The position numbers and the translations under genes are program-made. Below are positions 43,611 to 52,289 of a stretch of 64,000 nt of DNA, piece by piece. The stretch is from CBDIBC01 sp965276635. GTDB lineage: Bacteria; Actinomycetota; Acidimicrobiia; Acidimicrobiales; Palsa-688. Within the stretch, counting starts at the first letter, position 1. The number at the start of each line of letters is the position of its first letter. The stretch lies in the NCBI GenBank assembly GCA_965276635.1, contig CBDIBC010000005.1, positions 248,001 through 312,000 of the forward strand. The letters run 5' to 3'. The notes beneath the pieces were generated by a model that saw nothing but the letters and a program-made list of their open reading frames with translations, did no database searches and had not been told where the DNA came from.

Positions 43611-44189
43611 TCAGCCGGCGGCGCCGTCCTCGCCGATCAGGGCGTCGATGTCGGCGTCGAGGCGGTCGGGACGGACCTCGGGCGTGTTCACCAGCGGTTC
43701 GGCCAGCGTGTTCGCCGGCCGGCGCCAGTGCCCACTGCGCCCGCCGGTCTTCTCCCACAGCGCCAGCTCACCGATCACCATGGACCGGTCCGCCGACTTG
43801 CACATGTCGTAGATGGTCAGCGCGGCGATGGAGCAGGCGGTCATGGCCTCCATCTCCACCCCGGTGCGATCCACCGTCTCCACCTGGGTCTCCACCTCCA
43901 CGTGGTCGTCGCCGATGGTGAAGTTGATGGTGACCGCTCCGACGAGGAGCGGATGGCACAGCGGGATCATGTCGGCGGTCCGCTTGGCCGCCTGTATCCC
44001 GGCGATCCGGGCGGCGCCGAGCACGTCACCCTTGGTGATGGCGTTGCTCGCCACCTTGGCGGTGGTGTCGGGCTTCATGAACACCTTGCAACGGGCGATG
44101 GCCCGGCGGTGCGTGGCGTCTTTCGGCGTCACGTCGACCATCCGGGCCCGGCCGAGCGGATCGACGTGGGTGAGGCCTCGATCGGACAT
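43611..44189 (-). CDS. moaC: Cyclic pyranopterin monophosphate synthase
   Basis: MoaC converts the MoaA product to cPMP in molybdenum cofactor synthesis. The 192-residue product has LTHVDPLGRARMVDVTPKDA, KGDVLGAARIAGIQAAKRTA, the active-site motif MIPLCHPLL and the lysine region MTACSIAALTIYDMCKSADR, plus a C-terminal extension of about 40 residues. ATG 44189 is chosen because MSDRGLTHVD aligns with family starts. It lies 73 bp downstream of moaA on the same strand. Confidence 0.95.
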   Translation of the reverse strand: MSDRGLTHVDPLGRARMVDVTPKDATHRRAIARCKVFMKPDTTAKVASNAITKGDVLGAARIAGIQAAKRTADMIPLCHPLLVGAVTINFTIGDDHVEVETQVETVDRTGVEMEAMTACSIAALTIYDMCKSADRSMVIGELALWEKTGGRSGHWRRPANTLAEPLVNTPEVRPDRLDADIDALIGEDGAAG

Positions 44190-44261
44190 GCGGGCGATTC
44201 TAGGGCGGCGAGCGGGTCCCACGACCAGGGCGGCCCGGGGAGGGCCTACGGGTACCTCGCC

Positions 44262-45251
44262 TCAGCCGCCGATCTGGCTCATGGAGCGGTCGGGCCGGAT
44301 GAAGTGGACCTGGCCGATCGAGTGGCCCGCCCATTTGCGACCCACCTCGGCTTCGATGGCCGCGGCCAGATCGTCGTCGGTGCCCCCAGCGCGGAGAATA
44401 GCCCGTAGGTCGACCTCCCGTACCGCGAACAAGCAGTTCCGCAGCTGTCCTTCGGCCGTGAGGCGGATCCGGTCGCACGAGGCGCAGAACGACTCGGTGA
44501 CGCTGCCGATGACCCCGACGCGGCCGCCCCCGTCGACGTAGCGGTAGCGTTCGGCGGGCATCGACCCCCGTGGCTCCTCGTCAGGCTCCAGGGCAAAGGA
44601 CCGGTCGATGGTCGCCACGATCTCGGCCGCCGGCACCACCTGGTCGCCGGACCAGCGCCCGTCCCCGTCGAGCGGCATCCACTCGATGAAGCGCACCTCC
44701 ACACCGCGCTGGCGGCCGTAGGCGGCGAAGTCGACGATCTCGTCGTCGTTGACCCCCCGCACCACCACACAGTTGACCTTCACCGGGTCCAACCCCACCT
44801 CGACGGCGGCGTCGATCCCGGCCAGCACCCGATCGAGGGCGTCGCGCCCGGTGATGCTAGCGAAGCGCTCGGCCCGCAACGAGTCGCACGACACGTTGAT
44901 CCGCCGCAGGCCGGCCCGGCGCAGATCGCCGGCGATGATCGACAACGTCGCCGCGTTGGTGGTCATGGAGATGTCCACCCCGAGGGCGGCCAGCCGCTCG
45001 ATGAGCACCGGCAGGTGGGCCCGGACGGTGGGCTCGCCGCCGGTGATGCGGATGCTCTCGAAACCGAAGCGCTCGACGCAGACGCGGGCCACACGGGTCA
45101 TCTCCTCGAAGGTCAGCAGCTCCTCGCGAGCCAACCACTGCATGCCCTCGTGGGGCATGCAGTACGTGCACCGGAAGTTGCACCGGTCGGTGATGGAGAG
45201 CCGCAGATCCCGCACGGTTCGGCCATGGGGGTCGACGAGAGCGGAGACCAC
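44262..45251 (-). CDS. moaA: GTP 3',8-cyclase (radical SAM)
   Basis: The 329-residue enzyme has the radical SAM cluster motif ITDRCNFRCTYCMPHEGMQW, the GGEPT loop (IRITGGEPTVRAHL), the second cluster CASCDRIRLTAEGQLRNCLF, and the conserved C-terminal Gly-Gly, all required for rearranging GTP to 3',8-cyclo-GTP. It pairs with moaC downstream; moeA is about 100 bp upstream on the same strand, so the genes may form one transcription unit. Confidence 0.96.
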   Translation of the reverse strand: MVSALVDPHGRTVRDLRLSITDRCNFRCTYCMPHEGMQWLAREELLTFEEMTRVARVCVERFGFESIRITGGEPTVRAHLPVLIERLAALGVDISMTTNAATLSIIAGDLRRAGLRRINVSCDSLRAERFASITGRDALDRVLAGIDAAVEVGLDPVKVNCVVVRGVNDDEIVDFAAYGRQRGVEVRFIEWMPLDGDGRWSGDQVVPAAEIVATIDRSFALEPDEEPRGSMPAERYRYVDGGGRVGVIGSVTESFCASCDRIRLTAEGQLRNCLFAVREVDLRAILRAGGTDDDLAAAIEAEVGRKWAGHSIGQVHFIRPDRSMSQIGG

Positions 45252-45351
45252 CGCACCACCCTACGGCCACGACGGGCCCAACCAACCCGCCGGGCGAAAC
45301 TCTGATGTCGAGAGCGCCTCACTGGCGAGCTTTCTCGACCTGAGACTGGCG

Positions 45352-46569
45352 TCAGGCGAGCAGGATGACGTCGACCACGCCCCCGGCGGGGACGCCATCG
45401 CCGGGTGGGACCACGGCCAGCGCGTCGGCCACCGCCATCGGCCACAGCAGGTTCGAGGCCTGGCCGCCGGCGGTGTGGACGTGATAGCGGCCGTCGGCGG
45501 CCACGGCCGCGTGCACCCGGACGAAGTTGGTCCGCTCGTCGGGCCGGCGCAGCAGGCTGTCGTCGTCGACCACGGCCGGCACGGGGGGACGCTGCAGGTC
45601 ACCGGCACCATGGCCGGCCATGCGACGCAGGCCGGCTCGCGCCAGCAGCTCGTAGCTGACCATCGACGACACCGGGTTCCCCGGCAACCCGAAGATCGGC
45701 GTCGCCCCGATCGTCCCGAAGGCGAACGGCTTGGCCGGTCGGATGGCGATCTGCATCCAGGTGATGTCGCCGATCTCGTCGAGCACCTTCTTCACATAGT
45801 CGAAGTCGCCCATGCTCACCCCGCCACTGGTCAGCACCGCATCGCACCCTGAGGCGGCCGCAGCCAGCGCTCGGCGCAGGTCGGCCTCGTCGTCGCGGAC
45901 GATGCCCAGGTCGACGGTCCGGTACCCGTCGCGCCGCAAGAGCGCCAGCAGCGTCCGCCGGTTCGAGTCGCGGATCTGTCCCGGGCGCAACGCCACGTCG
46001 CCCTCGACCAGCTCGTCACCGGTGGAGACGACCCCCACCAACGGTGCCGGGAACACGGCCACCTTTGCCCGTCCCGTCGACGCCAGCACGCCCAGGTGGC
46101 CGGCCCCGAGCACCGTCCCTGCCGCGAAGACCTCCTGGCCGGGGGCCAGGTCCTCCCCGGCAGCTCGCACGTGCGCACCAGCCATAACCGGCTCGTCCAC
46201 CAGGACGTAGTCGCCGTCGGTGCGTGTCGTCTCCACGATGGCGATGGCGTCGGCCCCGTCGGGGAAGGGCGCGCCGGTCATGATCCGCAGGGCCTCGCCG
46301 ACCCCGACCGGTCGCGTCGGCGCCGAGCCGGCCGCCAGCGTGCCCACCACGAGCAGACGGGCCGGGCCCGCCGACGAGGCGGCGGCGGTGTCGGCGGCGC
46401 GGACCGCGTAGCCGTCCATCGCCGTGTTGGCGAACGGCGGCACGGACTCGGCCGAGGTCACCGGCTCGGCCAGCACCCGACCGAGGGCGTCGTCCAGGCC
46501 GATGGTCACCGGCGCGCCCGGGACGCAGGTGGCCTCGACCCTGGCGCGGGCATCCTCCAGGCTGATCAC
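45352..46569 (-). CDS. moeA: Molybdopterin molybdotransferase MoeA / gephyrin-like Glp
   Basis: A 405-residue gephyrin-E-type protein: PVTSAESVPPFANTAMDGYA at the N-terminus, GAPFPDGADAIAIVETT, the molybdopterin-binding domain with VVSTGDELVE, DSNRRTLLALLRRDGY, TSGGVSMGDFDYVKKVL and PAKPFAFGTIGATPIFGLPG-type loops, and a C-terminal beta barrel. Its ATG overlaps the galU stop by four bases. Next to a GlpR-like gene, a second role in FtsZ-linked cell division is possible, as described for corynebacterial Glp. Confidence 0.92.
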   Translation of the reverse strand: MISLEDARARVEATCVPGAPVTIGLDDALGRVLAEPVTSAESVPPFANTAMDGYAVRAADTAAASSAGPARLLVVGTLAAGSAPTRPVGVGEALRIMTGAPFPDGADAIAIVETTRTDGDYVLVDEPVMAGAHVRAAGEDLAPGQEVFAAGTVLGAGHLGVLASTGRAKVAVFPAPLVGVVSTGDELVEGDVALRPGQIRDSNRRTLLALLRRDGYRTVDLGIVRDDEADLRRALAAAASGCDAVLTSGGVSMGDFDYVKKVLDEIGDITWMQIAIRPAKPFAFGTIGATPIFGLPGNPVSSMVSYELLARAGLRRMAGHGAGDLQRPPVPAVVDDDSLLRRPDERTNFVRVHAAVAADGRYHVHTAGGQASNLLWPMAVADALAVVPPGDGVPAGGVVDVILLA

Positions 46570-47438
46570 GGCCGCTGCAACCGCTCGGTGAGGAAGGCGC
46601 GAAACGCCGGCCCCAGGTCCTTGCGCTCGAGCGCCAGCTCGACGGTGGCCCGCAAGTAGTCCAGCTTGTTCCCGGTGTCGAAGCGACCCTCGCTGAAGGT
46701 GTAGCCGAGCACGTCCTCGGTCCGGCCGAGCAACGCGATGGCATCGGTCAGCTGCAGCTCCCCACCTTTACCGGGCGTGATGTCGGCCAGGGCGTCGAAG
46801 ATGGTCGGGGTCAGCACGTAGCGGCCCATCACCGCCAGGTTCGACGGGGCGTCGGCCGGGTCCGGCTTCTCCACGATGGCGGTGACCCGCACGACCGTCT
46901 CCTCCACCGGCTCCACGGCCGCGCACCCGTAGGAGGAGATCTCGGCGGGCGTGACCTCCTTGAGGGCGATCACCGAGGACCCGTGCCGCTCGTAGGCGCC
47001 CAGCATGCCGTCGAGCACCCCCGCCGAGGGATGCATGATGTCGTCGCCGAGCATCACCACGAACGGCTCGTCGCCCACGTGGTCGCGGGCGAGCGACACG
47101 GCATGGCCCAGCCCGAGCGGCTCCCCCTGGCGGACGTAGTGGAACGTGGCCAGCTCGGCAATGGCCCGCATCTCAGCCAGCTCGTCGTCCTTGCCCTTCT
47201 CGGCCAGGTGGCGCTCCAGCTCGAAGCTACGATCGAAGTGGTCCTCCAGGGTGCGCTTCGACCGCCCGGTGATGATCAGCAGGTCGGTGATGCCCGAGGC
47301 GACGGCCTCCTCCACCACGTACTGGATGGCCGGCTTGTCGACCAGCGGCAGCATCTCCTTGGGCTGGGCCTTGGTGGCCGGCAAGAAGCGGGTGCCGAGA
47401 CCTGCAGCCGGGATCACGGCCTTGCGCACCAGAGGCAT
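46566..47438 (-). CDS. galU: UTP-glucose-1-phosphate uridylyltransferase
   Basis: Makes UDP-glucose for wall and capsule sugars. The 290-residue product has the nucleotidyltransferase signature VIPAAGLGTRFLPATKAQPK, EMLPLVDKPAIQYVVEEAVA, EPFVVMLGDDIMH and the late KLDYLRATVELAL helix. ATG 47438 matches the usual MPLVRKAVIPAAG start. It leads the galU-moeA-moaA-moaC-glpR series, an order also seen in mycobacteria (Rv0993 onward). Confidence 0.95.
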   Translation of the reverse strand: MPLVRKAVIPAAGLGTRFLPATKAQPKEMLPLVDKPAIQYVVEEAVASGITDLLIITGRSKRTLEDHFDRSFELERHLAEKGKDDELAEMRAIAELATFHYVRQGEPLGLGHAVSLARDHVGDEPFVVMLGDDIMHPSAGVLDGMLGAYERHGSSVIALKEVTPAEISSYGCAAVEPVEETVVRVTAIVEKPDPADAPSNLAVMGRYVLTPTIFDALADITPGKGGELQLTDAIALLGRTEDVLGYTFSEGRFDTGNKLDYLRATVELALERKDLGPAFRAFLTERLQRP

Positions 47439-47541
47439 GCGGCCTGTTCTACCACCGCGATGTGACGCGGCCGGCGGCCGGTACACTTGGCAGCCGGACA
47501 GCAGGAGTGCCAGCGGTGGCCAGGCACCGACCGGAGGAACG

Positions 47542-48018
47542 ATGCCGACCTACGAATACGCGTGCAAGGACTGCGGACAGCACCTGGAGATCGTCCAGGC
47601 GTTCACCGACGATGCCTTGACGGAGTGCCCGCACTGCGGCGGCAGGTTGCGCAAGGTGTTCGGCAACATCGGGATCTCGTTCAAGGGGAGCGGCTTCTAC
47701 AAGAACGACAGCCGGACCTCGGGCAACGGGTCCAAGACCTCGTCGGGCGCGTCTTCCTCCGACGGCGGGTCCTCTGACGGCGCGTCGTCGGACGGCGGGT
47801 CCTCCGGATCAGAGACCGGATCGAGCTCCTCGTCCGACAGCGGCCCGTCGAAGCCGGGGTCGTCGGACTCCGGCTCGGGCGCGACGTCGAGCCCGGGTTC
47901 GGGTTCGTCGTCCAAGCCGAGCTCGGGATCCGGCTCGGGAGGGTCGGGAAAGTCGGGTGGGTCGTCCGGGTCGGGTGGCTCCGGTGGGGCTGGCTCCAAG
48001 GCCGCCGCCGCCAGCTGA
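47542..48018 (+). CDS. FmdB-family zinc-ribbon protein with Ser/Gly-rich tail
   Basis: The 158-residue product starts MPTYEYACKDCGQHLEIVQA and has a second knuckle ECPHCGGRLRKVF, the CxxC/CxxC zinc ribbon of the FmdB family. Residues 60-158 are almost entirely Ser, Gly, Lys and Asp (low complexity). ATG 47542 follows CCGGAGGAACG. Divergent from galU; it may share a transcript with the MTA phosphorylase gene eight bases downstream. Function of the family is unclear. Confidence 0.88.
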   Translation: MPTYEYACKDCGQHLEIVQAFTDDALTECPHCGGRLRKVFGNIGISFKGSGFYKNDSRTSGNGSKTSSGASSSDGGSSDGASSDGGSSGSETGSSSSSDSGPSKPGSSDSGSGATSSPGSGSSSKPSSGSGSGGSGKSGGSSGSGGSGGAGSKAAAAS

Positions 48019-48025
48019 GCAACCT

Positions 48026-48859
48026 ATGGCCGATCCGGTGCCGGCGGCAGAGATCGCGGTCGTCGGCGGCTCCGGCTTCTACTCCTACCTGGCCGATCCC
48101 GTCGAGGTGCACCCGGCCACGCCGTGGGGACCGCCGTCGGGCCCGGTGACCATCGGCGACATCGGCGGCCGGCGGGTGGCATTCCTCCCCCGCCACGGGC
48201 CCTCCCACTCGCTGCCCCCCCACCGCATCAACCACCGGGCGAACCTGTGGGCGTTGCGGGACCTCGGGGTTCGCCGCATCGTCGCCCCCTGCGCCGTCGG
48301 CTCGTTGCAGCCAACGGTGCAGCCTGGCGACTTCGTGGTCCTCGACCAGCTGATCGATCGCACCTCGGGACGGGCCGACACCTACCTCGACGGTCCCGAC
48401 GTCGACCACGTGGCCTTTGCCGACCCGTACTGCCCGGAGCTTTCTGCGGTGCTGGCCACGGCGGTCCTGGACAGAACCGGCCTCGACGACACCGTGACGA
48501 TCCACCCCACCGGGACGGTCGTGGTCATCCAGGGACCACGCTTCTCCACCCGGGCCGAGTCGCGGTGGTTCCGGTCTGCCGGATGGCACGTGGTGAACAT
48601 GACCCAGTACCCGGAGGCCTACCTGGCCCGCGAGTTGGGCATCTGCTACGCCGGCCTGGCTCTGGTCACCGACAACGACAGTGGCGAAGAAGCGCCCGGA
48701 GCCGTCACCATGGGGGCCGTGATGCAGATGCTCGCCGAGAACGTCGAACGCACCCGCCGGCTGCTTGCAGGTGCCATCCCCCGCATACCGACCACGGCGA
48801 CCTGCCGGTGCGCCGACAGTGGAGCCCGGTCGCTGCGCACCGGGGGAAGCGACTGGTGA
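48026..48859 (+). CDS. mtnP: S-methyl-5'-thioadenosine phosphorylase
   Basis: Cleaves methylthioadenosine to adenine and methylthioribose 1-phosphate in methionine salvage. The 277-residue protein has the phosphate loop VVGGSGFYSYL, LPRHGPSHSLPPHRINHRAN, VAPCAVGSLQPTVQPGDFVV, VVVIQGPRFSTRAESRWFRS and NMTQYPEAYLARELGICYAG, all standard for class 2 PNP/MTAP. Its stop overlaps the GTG of the next gene (GTGA). The last twenty residues are unlike the family and may be extra. Confidence 0.93.
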   Translation: MADPVPAAEIAVVGGSGFYSYLADPVEVHPATPWGPPSGPVTIGDIGGRRVAFLPRHGPSHSLPPHRINHRANLWALRDLGVRRIVAPCAVGSLQPTVQPGDFVVLDQLIDRTSGRADTYLDGPDVDHVAFADPYCPELSAVLATAVLDRTGLDDTVTIHPTGTVVVIQGPRFSTRAESRWFRSAGWHVVNMTQYPEAYLARELGICYAGLALVTDNDSGEEAPGAVTMGAVMQMLAENVERTRRLLAGAIPRIPTTATCRCADSGARSLRTGGSDW

Positions 48860-49878
48860 CCGCGACAACCACCACCACCGACGCCCTGCGTTGCGCCGAG
48901 CTGGCCCGCGTCCAGGACGCCGATCCCATCGGCACCGCCGGCACCTACGCCGGCTTCGCCCTGGTGGAATGGCCGCTGCCCTGGCCGCGTGCGTTCGGCG
49001 ACATCCCGGAGCTGGACCCAGTGAAAGACGCCCTGCGCCACACCGGGTTCCGACTACAGGGCCTCGTGCCCACGGCCGTCGACCGCCGGCGGGTGGTGCT
49101 GTACCGCCGACCCGACGACGGCCCCTTCGTCGCCTACCACCACAGCGAGCGCGAGGTCATGCTCCAGGGCGTCCTCGGCGACGACGGCGTGAAGGACCCG
49201 ACGGTCGTCGGGCGCGCCCTCGGCGCGGCGCTGGCCGAGCTAATCGCCTCCTCCCGCTCAGGCGAACCGGGCCCGGAGCAAGCCGCGCCGGCGGACGTGC
49301 TCATCTGCACCCACGGCCGGCGCGACCGCTGCTGTGGCGCACGGGGCACCGAGCTGTGGAAGGACGTCTCCGAGCCGGGAGCCCTCGGCCCCGCCGCCCG
49401 GGTGTGGCGGACCAGCCACACGGGCGGGCATCGGTACGCGGCGACCGCCATCGTCCTCCCCCAGGGAACGGCGTGGGCGTTCCTCGACCGCCCGACCCTT
49501 GCTCGGATCGTCGCCCAGGAGGGTCCCCTGGCTGACCTCCTCCCCCACTACCGCGGCGGCGCCGGCCTCCGGAAGCGCTCAGTGCAGGTCCTGGAGCGAG
49601 CTGTGCTCGGCGAGGTGGGCTGGCCGCTCCTATCGTCGGGCCGCCACGGCGAGGTCCTCGACGACGGCCGCGTACGCCTGACCGTGACCCCCGCTCTGGC
49701 CTCGCCGTCGGTGTCATCGCCGTCGGTGTCATCGCCGTCGGTGTCATCGCCGTCGGTCTGGGAGGGAACGGTCGTGGCCGGGCGAGAGCTGCCCGTTCCC
49801 GACTGCGGGGCGCCCATCGAAGGGGCCCACAAGAGCCAGACCGAGCTGAACCTCACCGGCTTCGCGCGCGTCGGCTGA
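48856..49878 (+). CDS. Sucrase/ferredoxin-like (thioredoxin-fold) protein
   Basis: A 340-residue protein of the COG4759 sucrase-ferredoxin-like family: ADPIGTAGTYAGFALVEWPL, then VLICTHGRRDRCCGARGTEL with the cysteine cluster and VWRTSHTGGHRYAATAIVLP with the histidine motif, features suggesting a 2Fe-2S or redox site. GTG 48856 overlaps the mtnP stop. An unusual SPSVS repeat (four copies) interrupts the C-terminal domain around residues 283-300. Function is not established. Confidence 0.82.
   Translation: MTATTTTTDALRCAELARVQDADPIGTAGTYAGFALVEWPLPWPRAFGDIPELDPVKDALRHTGFRLQGLVPTAVDRRRVVLYRRPDDGPFVAYHHSEREVMLQGVLGDDGVKDPTVVGRALGAALAELIASSRSGEPGPEQAAPADVLICTHGRRDRCCGARGTELWKDVSEPGALGPAARVWRTSHTGGHRYAATAIVLPQGTAWAFLDRPTLARIVAQEGPLADLLPHYRGGAGLRKRSVQVLERAVLGEVGWPLLSSGRHGEVLDDGRVRLTVTPALASPSVSSPSVSSPSVSSPSVWEGTVVAGRELPVPDCGAPIEGAHKSQTELNLTGFARVG
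49702..49757 (+). repeat. 15-bp tandem repeat inside the sucrase-ferredoxin-like gene
   Basis: TCGCCGTCGGTGTCA is repeated three times exactly plus an 11-base partial copy, encoding SPSVS repeats. The length is a multiple of three, so the frame is kept. Copy number may vary between strains. Confidence 0.9.
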
Positions 49879-49902
49879 CGGCCGCGCGCCACCAGCGAAG
49901 GA

Positions 49903-49924
49903 GCCCAGCCGGGCGGGGCTGGGC
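49903..49924. terminator. Hairpin between convergent genes
   Basis: GCCCAGCC and GGCTGGGC form a perfect eight-pair stem around a six-base loop, followed by a run of C on the plus strand. It lies between the convergent sucrase-like and alcohol dehydrogenase genes and probably ends both. Confidence 0.55.
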
Positions 49925-49974
49925 CCCCCTCGGCCGCCGGTGGCTTGGGACGCCCACCGGCCAAAAAACTCAGC

Positions 49975-51096
49975 TCACTCGAAGACCACGACGCCCCGAA
50001 TGTTCTTGCCGGCGTGCATGTCCTCGTAGCCCTGGGCCACCTGGTCGAGGCTGTAGGTCGTGGTGATCAGCTCGTCCAGCTTGAGCCTGCCGTCCCGGTA
50101 CATCTGCACCTGCCGGGGGATGTCCAGGGTGGGATTGCACGCCCCGAACAGGGACCCCTGGATGCGCTTCTGGAACAGGGTCAGCTCACCGAGCGACACG
50201 GGGATCCCGACCTCCGTCTGGTCCCCGATGCCGGTGACGACGACGGTGCCGGCCTTGCGGGTGGCGGCGAACGCCTGGGCCACGTGCTCGCCGCGCACCA
50301 CGCCGACGGTCACGATCACCGCGTCTGCTCCCTGGCCGCCGGTGAGGCTCCTGGCCAGGTCTGCCCCTTCGGCGATGTCGCCGAAGGCGTGGGTGGCGCC
50401 CAGCTGCATGGCCTTCTCCCGCTTCATCGCCACCGGATCCACGGCGATCACGTTCGATGCGCCGGCCTGCGCCGCGCCCTGCACGGCATTGATGCCGATG
50501 CCGCCGATGCCCATGACGATGACGGTGTCACCGGGGCGGACCTCGGCGGAGTTCACCGCAGCCCCCCAGCCGGTGCCGACACCGCAGCCGAGCAGGCAGA
50601 GCGTCTCGAGCGGCAGGTCCTTGTCGACCTTGACCGCCGACATCACCGAGACCACCGTGCGCTCGCAGAAAGTGGCCAGGCCCGACATCTGCCCGACCCG
50701 GAGGCCGTCGAGGGTGTGGAGGCGGAACTCGTCGGGGTGCCCGACCCGGGAGCCGCTCAAGATGGTCGCCCCCAACCGGCACAGGTTCTGGTGCCCGCTG
50801 GCGCACCACCGACAGCGACCGCACGCGGGAAGGAAGCTGAACACCACGTGGTCACCGACCTCGAAGCCGGGGGTGTTGGGTCCGACCACCTCGACCACCC
50901 CTGACCCCTCGTGGCCGCCGGCCATGGGGAGCACACCGGTCCGGAGATCGCCGGTGGCCAGGTGATCGTCGGAGTGGCACAGACCGGAGGCCACCATCCG
51001 CACGAGCATCTCGCCCGGCCAGGGAGCCTCCAGCTCCAGCTCCATGGTCTCGTAACGACCCGGTGTCGTGGTGATGACCGCACCCCGTGTGCGCAT
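49975..51096 (-). CDS. NDMA-dependent zinc alcohol dehydrogenase, paralogue 1
   Basis: A 373-residue medium-chain dehydrogenase: catalytic zinc ligands in MVASGLCHSDDHLATGD and GGHEGSGVVEVVG, structural zinc cysteines CGRCRWCASGHQNLC, LLGCGVGTGWGAAVNSAEVR, and the nucleotide fold VIVMGIGGIGINAVQGAAQA. These match the actinobacterial NDMA-dependent alcohol dehydrogenase family, whose NAD(H) stays bound and is recycled by mycofactocin. A second, close paralogue lies at 57240-58361. Confidence 0.9.
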   Translation of the reverse strand: MRTRGAVITTTPGRYETMELELEAPWPGEMLVRMVASGLCHSDDHLATGDLRTGVLPMAGGHEGSGVVEVVGPNTPGFEVGDHVVFSFLPACGRCRWCASGHQNLCRLGATILSGSRVGHPDEFRLHTLDGLRVGQMSGLATFCERTVVSVMSAVKVDKDLPLETLCLLGCGVGTGWGAAVNSAEVRPGDTVIVMGIGGIGINAVQGAAQAGASNVIAVDPVAMKREKAMQLGATHAFGDIAEGADLARSLTGGQGADAVIVTVGVVRGEHVAQAFAATRKAGTVVVTGIGDQTEVGIPVSLGELTLFQKRIQGSLFGACNPTLDIPRQVQMYRDGRLKLDELITTTYSLDQVAQGYEDMHAGKNIRGVVVFE

Positions 51097-51297
51097 GCGC
51101 CTCCCCTTTTCGGCTCCATGCGCCGTTGCTGGCGCACCGGCGGCAACTTAGCGCCGGCGGAGTGGAGCGGGGAGCGTTGGTCTGGCGCCCCGGGGAACCG
51201 GCCGGGAAGACGGCGAACCATCGGGCGTGACCCGTGCCCACGGGAACCGTCCGCCGGCCAGCCCATGGCGCGGGTCAGGCAGGAGCACGCCCCCCCC

Positions 51298-51350
51298 CAA
51301 CTGGTGGTCGAGTGGACCTCGATATTTGCGGTCAAGTCGACCACCAGTTG
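51298..51350. repeat. 14-bp perfect inverted repeat
   Basis: CAACTGGTGGTCGA (51298-51311) and its exact reverse complement TCGACCACCAGTTG (51337-51350) flank a 25-base spacer. It lies between the alcohol dehydrogenase start and the P450 remnant. It could be a terminator, an operator, or the end of a lost element. Confidence 0.8.
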
Positions 51351-51375
51351 CCGGCACGACCGGCCCGACGCGCTC

Positions 51376-52149
51376 TCAGCTGGCCGCGAGTCGTGCGGTC
51401 GGTGTGAAGGCGACGGGCATGGTCTCGTAGCCGCTGACGAAGTTGGCGGGCCGATGGGCCGGCTTCCCGGTGGTCGGGCGGAGGTCGGGAAGGCGGGTGA
51501 GGAGCCGGTCGAGCTTGGTGGTGATCTCCAGGCGGCCCAGGCTGTTGTCCAGGCAGAAGTGGGGGCCGAAGCCGAACGCCAGGTGGTCGTTGGGTTGGCG
51601 ATGAATGTCGAAGGCATCGGGGCCGGCGAAGTGCAGGTCGTCCCGGTTGGCGGAGGGGTAGAGCAGCAGGAGAGTGTCCCCGGCCCGGATGGGTACGCCC
51701 GCCAGCGTGGTGTCGGCCGTGGCGGTGTGGGCACGACCAACGGCAGCTATACGGCGATGTCCCACACGAAGTCGCACTCCCCCCGTTCGCACACCCGGCG
51801 ATCAGGCGGTCGGCGACGGCTTCGATGTTCGCCGCCCGCTCGCGGACACGTGCCGGGGTGAACGCCCGGTTCACCAGCTTGCGACGCTGCCAATGGGACG
51901 GGTCGTCCACGTCGATCATCATCGGCGAGGGATCGGCGACGGACGGATGCCCTGGGCGCTGCAGAACAGAGCTCCGGCTGCTTCGACACCGCCTTCACGT
52001 CGTCGTAGCGGGTCACCCCCACACCTGGCCCGCCGCGTCCCAGTACACCGGGTCGTGCCGGCGGCCCCAGGCCAGGTCGTCGCGCGGGTTGCGTCCCAGA
52101 ACGAGCCAGCGGTCAACGGCAGGCTCCGCACGGGACCCTCAGCAGCCAT
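51376..52149 (-). pseudogene. Cytochrome P450 remnant
   Basis: Three frames spell parts of a P450: MGVTRYDDVKAVSKQPEL and DVDDPSHWQRRKLVNRAFTP near the N-terminus, then TTLAGVPIRAGDTLLLLYPS, the heme loop LAFGFGPHFCLDNSLGRLEI and a normal C-terminus at 51376. Most of the I-helix and ExxR region is missing and there are several frame breaks. The heme loop has Asp after Cys-Leu where Gly is usual. ATG 52149 after GAGGAGCACCACC was probably the start. Confidence 0.75.
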
Positions 52150-52289
52150 GGTGGTGCTCCTCTCGTCAGCCCTCCCGACGCACCGTAGGAGACCACGTAG
52201 GATCCTCGGCCGGCCTGGGGCAGCCGCCAGGCAGAGCGGCATTCGGCGCCATCTCCTCAACTCTCGCCGCCGGAGGCCGATAAGGCGGG

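Noticed and set aside
49702..49757. A CRISPR array.
   Set aside because: It is a contiguous 15-bp in-frame repeat inside a coding sequence.
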